Shown here: in pieces, positions 1 to 8,016 of the stretch
Layout of the letters: every line of letters starts with the position of its first letter
How positions within the stretch are numbered: position 1 is the stretch's first letter
Origin: Psychrobacter proteolyticus
GTDB lineage: Bacteria; Pseudomonadota; Gammaproteobacteria; Pseudomonadales; Moraxellaceae
Assembly (NCBI RefSeq): GCF_003350005.1
Contig: NZ_QLKS01000002.1
Span: forward strand, 434,001 to 498,000
Reading direction: 5' to 3'
Length of the DNA stretch: 64,000 bases
Notes under the pieces: model-generated
What the model saw: the letters and a program-made list of their open reading frames with translations, nothing else
Told to the model about the DNA's origin: nothing
Database searches by the model: none
Made by a program: the position numbers and the translations under genes

Positions 1-426
1 ATCAAAGAAGTGGTTATGCCATCGATGATGGAGGTATCGTCTAAATTTGCAGAAACTGGCTGGACGACTGAGGTCAATTATGACGCGGTCAACAACCGTG
101 CTGTGCTTGAGTTGCAACGGGGTGACGATGTCGAGTTTTGGTATGAAGTGCGCTTATCTGAGCATGATGCGCCCGATTATTATACTGAAGACAGCGTAGA
201 TACCTTGCCGCAAGAGCATCATCATCGTGCTGAGGTGTATCTACGCCGTGGAGGTCAGACATATGATTTATATGGTTACAAATCTGAATCAGTGATTAAT
301 GACATCATCGATCAGTTCGAGAAGTACTTACACTTCCTTAATGTATCGCCTGATAGTCTACCGTGGCGCATGCAAGAGCATGATGATGACATCACGCTAG
401 AGCAGGATAGTGTGCTTGATAAATAA
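1..426 (+). CDS. betT: BCCT-family choline/betaine transporter (BetT type), C-terminal fragment
   Basis: The reading frame is open to the first base of the window, so only the C-terminal part of the gene is seen. The visible ~140 residues contain no membrane segment and match what I know of the long cytoplasmic tail of BetT-type choline transporters, in particular a GGQTYDLYGY motif followed by a 'DIIDQFEKYLHFL' stretch close to the end. In BetT this tail takes part in osmotic regulation of Na+- or H+-coupled choline uptake. A perfect 12-bp stem plus T-run terminator follows at 498-538. An alternative reading as a free hypothetical protein starting at the GTG at 10 is unlikely, because the frame continues upstream. 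Confidence 0.72.
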   Translation: MKEVVMPSMMEVSSKFAETGWTTEVNYDAVNNRAVLELQRGDDVEFWYEVRLSEHDAPDYYTEDSVDTLPQEHHHRAEVYLRRGGQTYDLYGYKSESVINDIIDQFEKYLHFLNVSPDSLPWRMQEHDDDITLEQDSVLDK

Positions 427-497
427 TGGATTGAAATGAGAATGGCTAATGCAAGCTATTCACGTTAATCGCTTGCAATAAATGCAGGATTCCTTAG

Positions 498-538
498 AAT
501 AACGGCTTGTTTTCCTTACAAATCAAGCCGTTATTTTT
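498..538 (+). terminator. Rho-independent terminator after betT, abutting dusB
   Basis: AATAACGGCTTG at 498-509 pairs perfectly with CAAGCCGTTATT at 524-535 (14-nt loop), and the T-run continues to 538. The candidate dusB ATG begins at 539, immediately after the T-run. Confidence 0.85.
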
Positions 539-1570
539 ATGTCTAATGATTCTTCTGTTGTATCCACGTCTGTACCAGTGTCCGACCATCCGCTATTGCA
601 GCCACTAAATGTCGGTGGCCTGAAGATTGAAAACCGTCTCATGGTCGCTCCGATGGCAGGCGTGACAGACAATCCCTTTCGCCGATTGTGTAAGTCATTT
701 GGTGCGGGGCATGCGGTCAGTGAAATGATCATCGCTGATACCGCACTTTATGCGCGCAAAAAATCCCTGTACCGTGCCAATTTTGACAATGAGATTGCGC
801 CTATTTCAGCGCAGATAGCAGGTGCTGAGCCGGACAAATTGGCTGAAGCGGCCCGTTATCAAATTGATAATGGCGCACAGATTATCGATATCAACATGGG
901 CTGTCCGGCCAAAAAGGTCTGTCGTAAGCTGGCAGGCTCTGCATTGTTGCAAGACGAAGATTTGGTCGCGCGTTTGCTAGATGCAACGGTCAACGCAGTG
1001 GACGCGCCTGTCACGCTAAAGACACGTCTAGGTTTTGAAAATGGTCGTGAAAATATCTTGCGAGTCGCCAAGCGTGCTGAGCAGGCAGGCATTGCGGCGA
1101 TTGCTATTCATGGACGTACGCGTGAGGACATGTATACAGGCAATGCGCGTTATGAGCTGATACGCGAAGTCAAAGAAAGTATCAGTATTCCTGTTATAGC
1201 CAATGGTGATATCGATAGCGCACAAAAAGCCCAACACGTCTATGAAATGACAGGCTGTGACGCGGTGATGATTGGGCGTGCTGCACAAGGGCAGCCGTGG
1301 ATATTTCGCGATATTGAGCACTTTTTGCGTACTGGCGAGTGTTTAGAGGCACCGAGCGTCAGTGAGATAAAAGAGATCGTGCTGGCCCATTTGCAAGAGC
1401 TTTATGGTTTCTATGGGGAGTATTCAGGCTGCCGCATCGCTCGCAAACATATTGCATGGTATACGACAGGTATTCCAAACTCTAATGCCTTTAGACAAGC
1501 GATGTATGGCGAAGAAAGTACCGCTGGGCAATTTAAAGTAGTCGAAAATTTTTTGCAGGCGCATGAATAG
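539..1570 (+). CDS. dusB: tRNA-dihydrouridine synthase B
   Basis: FMN-dependent enzyme that reduces uridine to dihydrouridine in the tRNA D-loop. Its 343 residues carry the Dus signature MVAPMAGVTDNPFR (about 35-48), NMGCPAKKVCRKLAGSALL (about 119-137) with the presumed catalytic Cys122, and a phosphate-binding GDI/GRAAQGQPWIF segment near 218-260. The start is uncertain. The ATG at 539 directly follows the T-run of a strong terminator, so there is no room for a ribosome binding site; a GTG at 578 would shorten the protein by 13 residues. The first ~20 residues are poorly conserved in the family, so either start leaves the core intact. Unlike many gammaproteobacteria, no fis gene follows. Confidence 0.93.
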   Translation: MSNDSSVVSTSVPVSDHPLLQPLNVGGLKIENRLMVAPMAGVTDNPFRRLCKSFGAGHAVSEMIIADTALYARKKSLYRANFDNEIAPISAQIAGAEPDKLAEAARYQIDNGAQIIDINMGCPAKKVCRKLAGSALLQDEDLVARLLDATVNAVDAPVTLKTRLGFENGRENILRVAKRAEQAGIAAIAIHGRTREDMYTGNARYELIREVKESISIPVIANGDIDSAQKAQHVYEMTGCDAVMIGRAAQGQPWIFRDIEHFLRTGECLEAPSVSEIKEIVLAHLQELYGFYGEYSGCRIARKHIAWYTTGIPNSNAFRQAMYGEESTAGQFKVVENFLQAHE

Positions 1571-1649
1571 CAAACGCTTGAGTCTTATTTTATAAGCCAG
1601 TGCTAATCATTTCTATACATCGTTTCTTGATGGTATTTTTGTCAGACAG

Positions 1650-2051
1650 CTATGCTTTATCAATTGGCACAGTATCAGTATCAGTATCAGACTGTTTGTC
1701 AGGCGCAGGTTTTCTATTTTGCCAAGGGAATCGACCTTCTAGTTCAACCTGTAGCGATAAGCTTAAAAAGGTTCGAATCAGTACGATAAAACCTAGCACT
1801 AGTACACTGCGCAGCGATGGCTCGGTGACGACAGTAGCCACGATATCAGCGGCAATCAGTACTTCTAACCCCAACAATATAGACTTGCCTACGGTCTGTC
1901 TGATCTCGACATAAGTGTCGTTATTAAAATGATTCGATGCTCGAAAAGCCCTATATAAAGCAAGAAATAGCCCAAAAAACATAATGAGGACGCCAATGAC
2001 TTCGATCATTTTGGCAATTAAGTCGATATAGTGAGCTAGTGTGTTTATCAA
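1650..2051 (-). CDS. DUF1622 family small membrane protein
   Basis: A 133-residue protein with three or so hydrophobic segments (about 18-35, 58-75, 80-97). Its arrangement of 'YVEIRQTVGKSILLGLEVLIAADIV' followed by 'VLGFIVLIRTFLSLSLQVELEGRFPW' is typical of the DUF1622 family; no biochemical function is established as far as I know. The start codon is TTG at 2051, chosen because AGGAG lies about 9 nt upstream. The C-terminus is polar and Asp/Thr-rich. It stands alone, convergent with dusB. Confidence 0.8.
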   Translation of the reverse strand: MINTLAHYIDLIAKMIEVIGVLIMFFGLFLALYRAFRASNHFNNDTYVEIRQTVGKSILLGLEVLIAADIVATVVTEPSLRSVLVLGFIVLIRTFLSLSLQVELEGRFPWQNRKPAPDKQSDTDTDTVPIDKA

Positions 2052-2258
2052 AGCAGATACTCCTCATAATTGATTAGAAAAAAGCATAGTACTTAGCAAC
2101 AAGCTAAAAATGTATTTATAAATATTTATGTCGACGATGAGTTTTGTAAAGGTCCCGTTAGCTAAAGCCCACTATGGTTTTGTTCACTCCATACGACATT
2201 TTTTTGCTATGCTATAACCGAATACCAATAACTATAGAATAAATGAAAAGGACTTTTT

Positions 2259-3146
2259 ATGGCCAATCTTTCGAAAAAAGCAATTACCAAAGCCGTCAAA
2301 GGCAAGAATATTATCATTACAGGCGCTTCAAGTGGTATCGGTGAGCGTACGGCTTTTTTGCTCAGTGAATGTGGCGCGCATGTTATTTTGCTGGCCCGTA
2401 CTGAAGATAAGCTAAAAATGGTCAAAGAAAACATTGAAACGCTTGGCGGCGCGGCCAGTTACTATCCATGCGACCTTACCAATATGGATGAGATTGAAAA
2501 AACCAGTGAAAAGATTTTGGCTGACTTTAAGCATGTTGATGTACTAGTCAACAATGCAGGTCGTTCGATTCGCCGTTCAGTGCATGAGTCGGTTAATCGT
2601 TTTCATGATTTTGAACGTACCATGGAGATTAATTATTTTGGCGCGGTCAAAATCATTCTGGGTTTCTTGCCAACGATGATTGGTCGCCAAACCGGTCAAA
2701 TCGTGAATATCTCTTCAATTGGGGTATTGGCAAATAGCCCTCGTTTTTCAGCATATGTCGCGTCAAAGGCGGCCTTAGATGCATTTAGTCGCTGTTTGGC
2801 TGCTGAAGTCAAAGGAGATAATATTAAAGTAACCAATATCTTTATGCCACTTGTGCGTACTCCAATGATTGCGCCAACCAAGCTATACCGTTATATGCCA
2901 GCACTGATGCCTGACGAAGCAGCGATGATGGTCGCAAAAGCCATCGTTCATAAGCCAAATAGTATTGCTAGCAATATGGGCAAATTTGCATCGGCGACTT
3001 ACTCACTGGTACCAGCCTTCAATGTTGGCGTTCAGTCCATTGGTTATCGTATTTTTCCAAGTTCGACTGCAGCGCAAACAACAGATAGCAAACCTAACCT
3101 CGCTCAGCGCGCCTTTGCCAAAATTCTACCTGGTGAGCATCACTAG
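2259..3146 (+). CDS. Short-chain dehydrogenase/reductase (SDR) family oxidoreductase
   Basis: Classical SDR of 295 residues. It has the NAD(P)-binding TGASSGIG at 21-28, a VNNAG motif at 97-101, a Ser at 152/153, and the catalytic pair Tyr166/Lys170 in YVASK. AAAGGA precedes the ATG. The C-terminal ~60 residues (after about 235) are longer than in FabG-like enzymes and contain 'KFASATYSLVPAFNVGVQSIGYRIFP', probably a membrane-associating extension as in SDRs acting on lipids. The substrate cannot be deduced. The gene is monocistronic, with a terminator at 3182-3204. Confidence 0.85.
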   Translation: MANLSKKAITKAVKGKNIIITGASSGIGERTAFLLSECGAHVILLARTEDKLKMVKENIETLGGAASYYPCDLTNMDEIEKTSEKILADFKHVDVLVNNAGRSIRRSVHESVNRFHDFERTMEINYFGAVKIILGFLPTMIGRQTGQIVNISSIGVLANSPRFSAYVASKAALDAFSRCLAAEVKGDNIKVTNIFMPLVRTPMIAPTKLYRYMPALMPDEAAMMVAKAIVHKPNSIASNMGKFASATYSLVPAFNVGVQSIGYRIFPSSTAAQTTDSKPNLAQRAFAKILPGEHH

Positions 3147-3181
3147 AATCGATTTGTTATCAGCCTCAAATAGGATGAGAG

Positions 3182-3204
3182 AGGATACTACGGTATCCTT
3201 TTTT
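3182..3204 (+). terminator. Rho-independent terminator of the SDR gene
   Basis: AGGATAC (3182-3188), loop TACG, GTATCCT (3193-3199), followed by a T-run. Confidence 0.75.
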
Positions 3205-3434
3205 AGTGCTTTAAAAATTGCTGGCATTCATATAAGTGCGTAGGGGGTATAGTAGTGTTTTGCCCCCAACTGCTTATCGCGTTCAATACCTATTAGTCAC
3301 TATTTACCATCGTTTTTTTTATGGAAAAAAGCAGTCTATAGGAATGTATTTGCAATTACAGAATTCAATTGTATAGGGTTGATTATAAACATCTCTCATA
3401 TGTATACATCATACAAACACAGGTCAAATTTTTT

Positions 3435-3454
3435 ATACCCCTATGGGGATACTA
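3435..3454. promoter_or_regulatory. CsoR/RcnR-type C/G-tract box upstream of truC
   Basis: The sequence ATACCCCTATGGGGATACTA shares the CCCC-TA-GGGGATA core and following TA with the box at 6094-6115 in front of the metal repressor/HupE genes. Operators of the CsoR/RcnR/CstR family are C- and G-tracts flanked by AT pairs. A half-site-like TAGGGGGTATAGTA lies at 3241-3254. That the repressor binds here is inference. Confidence 0.4.
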
Positions 3455-3484
3455 AAAACAATATATAAGTGTGGTAAATAAAGT

Positions 3485-4267
3485 ATGTGCACTGAAAAAA
3501 TGGATATCGAAAGTGGTACCACTGACCAAATAGAAATTATCTATGAAGATGAATTTTTGGTGGCGATTAATAAAGAAGCTGGTCTATTGGTGCATCGTAG
3601 TTGGCTTGATAAAGGCGAGACGCGTTTTGCCATGCAACTTACCCGTGATGCGGTCGGCTGCCATGTGTTTCCTGTACATAGGTTAGACAAGCCTACCTCA
3701 GGCGTGTTGTTATTTGCCAAGAGTTCAGCCGTGGCACGCAGCCTTACCGAAGCGTTTACTGAACGCAAAGTAACCAAACAGTATTTAGCTGTGGTGCGCG
3801 GCTTTGTGTCTGAGCAGGGCACCGTTGATTATGCGTTAAGTTTTAAGCCTGATGCCATTGCTGATAAATTTGCCAATCTGGATAAACCTGCTCAAGAAGC
3901 GGTCACTCACTGGCAGAGTTTGGCGAAAATTGAGCTGCCATTTGCAGTGTCAAAAAAACACCCCACCAGCCGATATAGTCTTGTTCGCTTGACACCCGAG
4001 ACAGGACGCAAACATCAGCTGCGTCGCCATATGAGACATATATTCCATCATATCGTAGGTGATACTAGCCACGGTGATATACGGCACACACGATTTTTTC
4101 GTAATCACTACGACTGTACGCGCATGCTACTGCATGCTCAGACTTTAGCCTTCAGCCATCCCGTTACTGGTGAGCCATTATTGTTAACAGCGGGGTTCGA
4201 TGATCAATGGATGCGCATCTTAGAAGAATTTTCTTGGTTAGAAAGTACTGAACATTCAAGTCCCTAG
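3485..4267 (+). CDS. truC: tRNA pseudouridine(65) synthase TruC
   Basis: RluA-family pseudouridine synthase, 260 residues, the length expected for TruC, which modifies U65 of tRNA. The motif HRLDKPTSGVLLFAKS at 65-80 holds the catalytic Asp68, and the family's 'RLTPETGRKHQLRRHMRH' block is at about 173-190. Other RluA-class enzymes (RluA, RluD) usually carry an S4 domain or different length, and this one has neither. The start region lacks a strong ribosome binding site; an in-frame ATG at 3500 is an alternative. Confidence 0.88.
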   Translation: MCTEKMDIESGTTDQIEIIYEDEFLVAINKEAGLLVHRSWLDKGETRFAMQLTRDAVGCHVFPVHRLDKPTSGVLLFAKSSAVARSLTEAFTERKVTKQYLAVVRGFVSEQGTVDYALSFKPDAIADKFANLDKPAQEAVTHWQSLAKIELPFAVSKKHPTSRYSLVRLTPETGRKHQLRRHMRHIFHHIVGDTSHGDIRHTRFFRNHYDCTRMLLHAQTLAFSHPVTGEPLLLTAGFDDQWMRILEEFSWLESTEHSSP

Positions 4268-4307
4268 TGAGGACTTGAACACCCCAGTTTAAGGGTTTTT
4301 TATCAAT
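4255..4307 (+). terminator. Probable truC terminator region
   Basis: TTCAAGTCC (4255-4263) pairs with GGACTTGAA (4271-4279), with the truC stop codon in the loop. A weak CCC/GGG hairpin with a T6 run follows at about 4282-4301. The arrangement lies between convergent genes. Confidence 0.45.
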
Positions 4308-4391
4308 GATTTTAGTTATTTATAGCATGTCAGTGTACATAGTAGCGTACTTTCAATATGAAATGCCGCTCCTTCAGGTAGAGATTAAAAA

Positions 4392-5714
4392 TTAACGACC
4401 TGAGCTCGGCCAACGCGGATGATAGTCATCGACTACGAAAGGATGCGAGTGGCGTATTCCATTAGGTGTAAGAGATCCAGTGGCATGGGCATGACCCTCT
4501 GGTAGATTGGCATGCTCGTGTTCAATCTCTTTTAAATCAATAGACGGCCAGACTCTAAAAGCAGCCCATACCGCTAATGCAGCCGCACAACCTAGTACTA
4601 CAAAAGCTACCGTCATACTGTAGCGCGCACCTAACCAACCAGCCAAAGGATAAAACGCCAACCAGCTGACATGAGATAAGGCAAACTGAGCAGCAAACAA
4701 TGCAGGACGATCTTCCTGATGTGAAGATCGCCATAGCAAGCGCCCCGAAGGTGTCTGAGCAGCAGAATAGCCCAACCCTAACACGAACCATAAGGCCATG
4801 AGCGAGTTTTGTCCTATCATCAATGTACCAGCAAACATGCCCACTACTAACAACCCCACGCCGCTCAACATGACACTACGGTCTGTCAGCTTACTTAGTA
4901 GGCTTGGCAAAGCCAATGCAGCAATCATAGAGCCTGCACCAAAGCTCGCTAATGCTAATGCGACTGCACTCTGAGTTAGTCCCATGCCACCCTGAATAAT
5001 CACCACTGTATTCACAAAAACCATAGATGCAGCGGCAGAGACAGCAACATTGACAGCGAGTAATCCGCGCAATCGTGGTGTGGCTAAATATATTCGAATA
5101 CCGCGTGTGGTTCTATCATAAATGCTACGACGCTCTGGCATGGCATGCGCTGGTAGCGTGACCGATACGACCAATAAGGCAGACGCCAAAAATCCCAGCA
5201 CCGTCCCTGTAAACAGATTGTGAAAGCTCATTACTGTTAGCAATGCTGCTGCTAACATAGGACTGACCAGACTTTCCATATCGTACGCAAGGCGTGAAAG
5301 CGATAAGGCTTTGGTGTAATCCTGCTCGTCAGGTAGAACATCAGGAATAGTTGCTTGAAAGGTCGGCGTGAATGCTGCTGAGGCAGATTGCAATACAAAG
5401 ATCAGCACGTAAACCTCCCAAATCTGGGAGACAAATGGTAAAAGCAGGGCTACCCCTGCTCGTATCAGATCCAGCGTTACCAGCATCGTGCGTTTGGGCA
5501 GCCGTTCGGCAAAGGCTGCTGCAATTGGTGCAATACCAACATAAGCAACCATCTTGATGGCCAATGCGGTTCCCATAACGACCCCAGCATTATTACCAGC
5601 CAACTCAAAAGCTAGTAGCCCAAGCGCTACAGTAGCTAAACCTGTGCCAATCAGAGCAATCACTTGCGCGGCAAATAAATGGCGATAAGTTCGGTTTGCA
5701 AAGATACTAAGCAT
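4392..5714 (-). CDS. nreB: NreB-like nickel(/cobalt) MFS efflux transporter with His-rich C-terminus
   Basis: Major facilitator protein of 440 residues with about twelve hydrophobic segments and the MFS loop 'AERLPKRTMLV' after the second or third segment. The last ~49 residues (392-440) are hydrophilic and hold seven histidines, including EHEH, GHAH and RHSH. NreB-type nickel exporters have this architecture: MFS plus a cytoplasmic His-rich tail that raises Ni tolerance. The gene follows the CsoR/RcnR-family repressor gene with a 31-bp spacer, the nreA-nreB order known from nickel-resistance loci. Ni versus Co specificity cannot be read from sequence. Confidence 0.75.
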   Translation of the reverse strand: MLSIFANRTYRHLFAAQVIALIGTGLATVALGLLAFELAGNNAGVVMGTALAIKMVAYVGIAPIAAAFAERLPKRTMLVTLDLIRAGVALLLPFVSQIWEVYVLIFVLQSASAAFTPTFQATIPDVLPDEQDYTKALSLSRLAYDMESLVSPMLAAALLTVMSFHNLFTGTVLGFLASALLVVSVTLPAHAMPERRSIYDRTTRGIRIYLATPRLRGLLAVNVAVSAAASMVFVNTVVIIQGGMGLTQSAVALALASFGAGSMIAALALPSLLSKLTDRSVMLSGVGLLVVGMFAGTLMIGQNSLMALWFVLGLGYSAAQTPSGRLLWRSSHQEDRPALFAAQFALSHVSWLAFYPLAGWLGARYSMTVAFVVLGCAAALAVWAAFRVWPSIDLKEIEHEHANLPEGHAHATGSLTPNGIRHSHPFVVDDYHPRWPSSGR

Positions 5715-5745
5715 GAGAGTGGCTCTTTAGATCAGTCGATTGATC

Positions 5746-6024
5746 TTATAGGTAACGGGTTATCTCCTTGAATTCCTCGATAGAATTCTGCTGATCTTTA
5801 TCAACAGTCCCTAACAAATCTTCAAGGCAATGATCTAAATGGTCTTGGATTAAAATTTTCTTGGCTTGGTGAATCGCATTCTCTACCGCTTGTAACTGTT
5901 GGGCTACATCAAGGCAGGTTCGACCCTCAACCAGCATCTCTATCGTACTGCTTAGATGACCATTCGCTTTTTTAAGTCGTGTGATAACGGCTGGATGAGA
6001 AGCGTGTATATGTGGTTTTTTCAT
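5746..6024 (-). CDS. nreA: CsoR/RcnR/NreA-family metal-sensing transcriptional repressor
   Basis: All-helical DUF156 repressor of 92 residues. The 'ITRLKKANGHLSSTIEMLVEGRTCLDVAQQL' N-terminal helices and 'DHLDHCLED' segment are diagnostic. Candidate metal ligands are Cys37, His62 and Cys66 (the Cys-His-Cys pattern of CsoR and the nickel sensor InrS), plus an N-terminal His cluster (H5, H7, H10) corresponding to the fourth ligand region of RcnR. In E. coli RcnR the last position is His, so ligand set alone does not settle Ni versus Cu; the NreB-like neighbour favours nickel. GAGGAAGGA precedes the ATG. The C/G-tract box at 6094-6115 is the likely operator, controlling both divergent transcripts. 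Confidence 0.85.
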   Translation of the reverse strand: MKKPHIHASHPAVITRLKKANGHLSSTIEMLVEGRTCLDVAQQLQAVENAIHQAKKILIQDHLDHCLEDLLGTVDKDQQNSIEEFKEITRYL

Positions 6025-6054
6025 AATGACAGTGTCCTTCCTCTAAAGAGCCCA

Positions 6055-6060
6055 ATTATA
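6055..6060 (-). promoter_or_regulatory. -10 element of the nreA-nreB promoter
   Basis: On the minus strand this reads TATAAT, 31 bp upstream of the nreA ATG. The matching -35 is weak and lies next to the C/G-tract box, consistent with repression by NreA. Confidence 0.5.
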
Positions 6061-6085
6061 CCCTATAAGACTTGAGCTTTTATGG

Positions 6086-6115
6086 TTGACATCATCCCCC
6101 CCTAGGGGATAGTAT
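6086..6115 (+). promoter_or_regulatory. Promoter of the hupE-like gene with embedded CsoR/RcnR-type operator
   Basis: TTGACA at 6086-6091 and TAGTAT at 6110-6115 are separated by 18 bp. The spacer and -10 are occupied by a box of seven C, TA, four G, then ATAGTAT (6094-6115), the C/G-tract type bound by CsoR/RcnR-family proteins. Binding would block RNA polymerase. The promoter reads toward the permease at 6287. Confidence 0.65.
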
Positions 6116-6286
6116 CTTACTCCATAATCGCTCGGTTTGCATTCAAAAAATTCACGATTGTACTTAGCAGTCTGTAAGCAAATGCTTAGTAACATAAATC
6201 ATAATTACTCTATTGGTTAAGATTCCCTGTTCTTATCGCATTGCATCACACCACGCATTCATTATTTTTAGACCATAGGATTCTTA

Positions 6287-7027
6287 ATGTATAGCCATTT
6301 TTTAAATGGGCTTTTAAGCTCGCCATGGGCGACTTGGCAGACTCGTTTGTTAGTGTTCTCAGTACTTCTTATTTACCTTCTTACTGGCAGCAATGAAGCA
6401 CTTGCTCATGCTGTAACCGCAGGGGATAAAGGGTATATCCAGGAGATTTCAGGAGTTAATATTTTGCCCTTTATGTACTTGGGCGCTAAGCACATGATAA
6501 CGGGGTATGACCACATACTGTTTCTCTTCGGGGTCATCTTTTTTCTTTACCGCATGAAGCACATTGGTATCTATGTGAGCCTATTTGCATTAGGTCACTC
6601 CACTACGATGATTTTAGGCGTGTACTTCAACATCGGTATGAACAGTTATCTGATTGATGCCATTATTGGTCTCTCTGTCGTTTACAAAGCTTTAGATAAC
6701 ATTGGGGCTTTTCAGCGATGGTTTGGGTATCAACCAAACACCAAAATAGCAGTGCTTATATTTGGCTTTTTCCATGGCTTTGGGTTATCAACTAAAATTC
6801 TTGAATATGAGATGTCACCTGACGGTCTACTTCCTAACCTGCTCGCATTTAACGTGGGTGTGGAAGTTGGGCAACTACTGGCTCTAGCGATCATATTGAT
6901 TGGTATGAGCTACTGGCGACGCACGTCAAGTTTCATCCGTAACGCCTATACCGCCAACGTTGCCATGATGAGCGCAGGATTTATTTTAGTGGGCATGCAG
7001 CTCACTGGCTATTTAATGTCTCAATAA
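6287..7027 (+). CDS. HupE/UreJ-family (HupE/UreJ_2) metal permease
   Basis: Integral membrane protein of 246 residues: an N-terminal signal-like hydrophobic segment (about 20-38) ending in AHA, then roughly six membrane spans. The segment KHMITGYDHILFLFG (about 69-83) contains the HX5DH signature associated with nickel transport in HupE/UreJ proteins. ALGHSTT and FFHGFGLS are further conserved blocks. HupE of hydrogenase loci is regarded as a nickel importer, but here there is no hydrogenase or urease gene, and the gene is divergent from a repressor and an exporter. A 16-bp gap to the next gene indicates an operon. Import, export or a sensing role remains open. Confidence 0.8.
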   Translation: MYSHFLNGLLSSPWATWQTRLLVFSVLLIYLLTGSNEALAHAVTAGDKGYIQEISGVNILPFMYLGAKHMITGYDHILFLFGVIFFLYRMKHIGIYVSLFALGHSTTMILGVYFNIGMNSYLIDAIIGLSVVYKALDNIGAFQRWFGYQPNTKIAVLIFGFFHGFGLSTKILEYEMSPDGLLPNLLAFNVGVEVGQLLALAIILIGMSYWRRTSSFIRNAYTANVAMMSAGFILVGMQLTGYLMSQ

Positions 7028-7043
7028 TCTAAGGATTTCTAAT

Positions 7044-7664
7044 ATGTATAACAGTGATACCCCCTTGCAGGCTGAACTTCCCTCCTCAAAGCAGCTTATG
7101 AAATCTACTATCCTGGCTGTAATTGCAGCCATAGTTCTTTTATTTACGGTGGTACTCCCAGCTGAATATGGTATTGACCCAACTGGGGTTGGTAAACTGC
7201 TTCGTTTGACGGAAATGGGACAGGTTAAGCAGCAATTAGCAGAAGAAGCCGCCGCTGATGCTGCTGGTTTACTAGCAACCGAAACCCCAGACATCGACAA
7301 TGTGATAGAACAAACAATGGATACCACGCCTACTGATACTACTGTCGCTGATGGACAGTGGCGAGATGAAATTCCCTTCATCCTGACTCCAGGTGAAGGA
7401 ATAGAAATTAAAATGAAAATGGATTCAGGTGACAAAGCAAAATACTCTTGGGTAGTCACTGGCGGTGAGGTTAACTTTGACACTCACGGTGATGCCTTGG
7501 GTAAAGCCATTAGCTATGAAAAAGGTCGCGGGGTTGCTTCTGATGAAGGCGTTTTAGAAGCTGCATTTACAGGCAATCATGGTTGGTTCTGGCGCAACCG
7601 AGGACAGTCAGATGTTCAGATTGTCTTGCGTACCAGTGGTGAGTACAGCAGTATCAAAAAATAA
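7044..7664 (+). CDS. Single-span transmembrane anchor protein accompanying HupE-like permease
   Basis: A 206-residue protein with one membrane span at about 22-40, an Ala/Glu-rich stretch that may be coiled (about 62-80), a Thr/Asp-rich linker, and a C-terminal extracytoplasmic domain ending in a conserved-looking 'NHGWFWRNRGQSDVQIVLRT' block. I recognise it as the protein usually annotated 'transmembrane anchor protein', found next to HupE/UreJ_2 permeases. Its role is unknown to me. It follows the permease gene by 16 bp with AAGGA before the ATG, so the two are almost certainly co-transcribed and may form a complex. Confidence 0.7.
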   Translation: MYNSDTPLQAELPSSKQLMKSTILAVIAAIVLLFTVVLPAEYGIDPTGVGKLLRLTEMGQVKQQLAEEAAADAAGLLATETPDIDNVIEQTMDTTPTDTTVADGQWRDEIPFILTPGEGIEIKMKMDSGDKAKYSWVVTGGEVNFDTHGDALGKAISYEKGRGVASDEGVLEAAFTGNHGWFWRNRGQSDVQIVLRTSGEYSSIKK

Positions 7665-8016
7665 ACTTCTTAATGTTACTGGAAAGATGATTTATTGAAT
7701 TAGGTAATGATGCATACACTTGGTATGCATCAACTTATTTTTAGCAAATCTATACCATAACGCTATTTGAAAAATAACGTCTATTTTCCGTTTGATTTTT
7801 GAGGTATACCACAGCGGGACCAGCCAATCAAGCGATGAACACAGTTAATAGGCTACTTACCGCAAACTGTCAAAAAGGAAACAACTATAAAAGACCATTA
7901 AAAATAGTAGACTTTGTCAGGATTTTTGGTAATCAGTTATTTGGATAGTTATGTATAAATACTGTCACTCATCGAAATATCATGCTATAGGAAGCATGAT
8001 GTTCTAGTATTTTTTT
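7665..8016. other. Intergenic region, convergent
   Basis: 352 bp between convergent genes. It contains the terminator at 7708-7740. The rest is AT-rich, and I see no supported gene in it. Confidence 0.6.
7708..7740 (+). terminator. Rho-independent terminator of the hupE-anchor operon
   Basis: TGATGCATAC (7708-7717), loop ACTTG, GTATGCATCA (7723-7732), followed by a T-rich tail. Confidence 0.75.

Larger units (their letters stand above)
3147..3484. other. Intergenic region between SDR gene and truC
   Basis: AT-rich spacer of 338 bp. It holds the SDR terminator and two C/G-tract boxes (3241-3254 and 3435-3454) that resemble the box at the nickel repressor gene 2.6 kb downstream. No convincing small ORF was found. 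Confidence 0.6.

Noticed and set aside
1735-1790. GGTTCGAATC stretch resembling a tRNA T-loop
   Set aside because: It lies within the DUF1622 coding region, and no cloverleaf can be built.
4255-4279. tRNA-like T-arm (TTCAAGTCC)
   Set aside because: No acceptor or anticodon stem around it. It is the hairpin at the truC stop codon.
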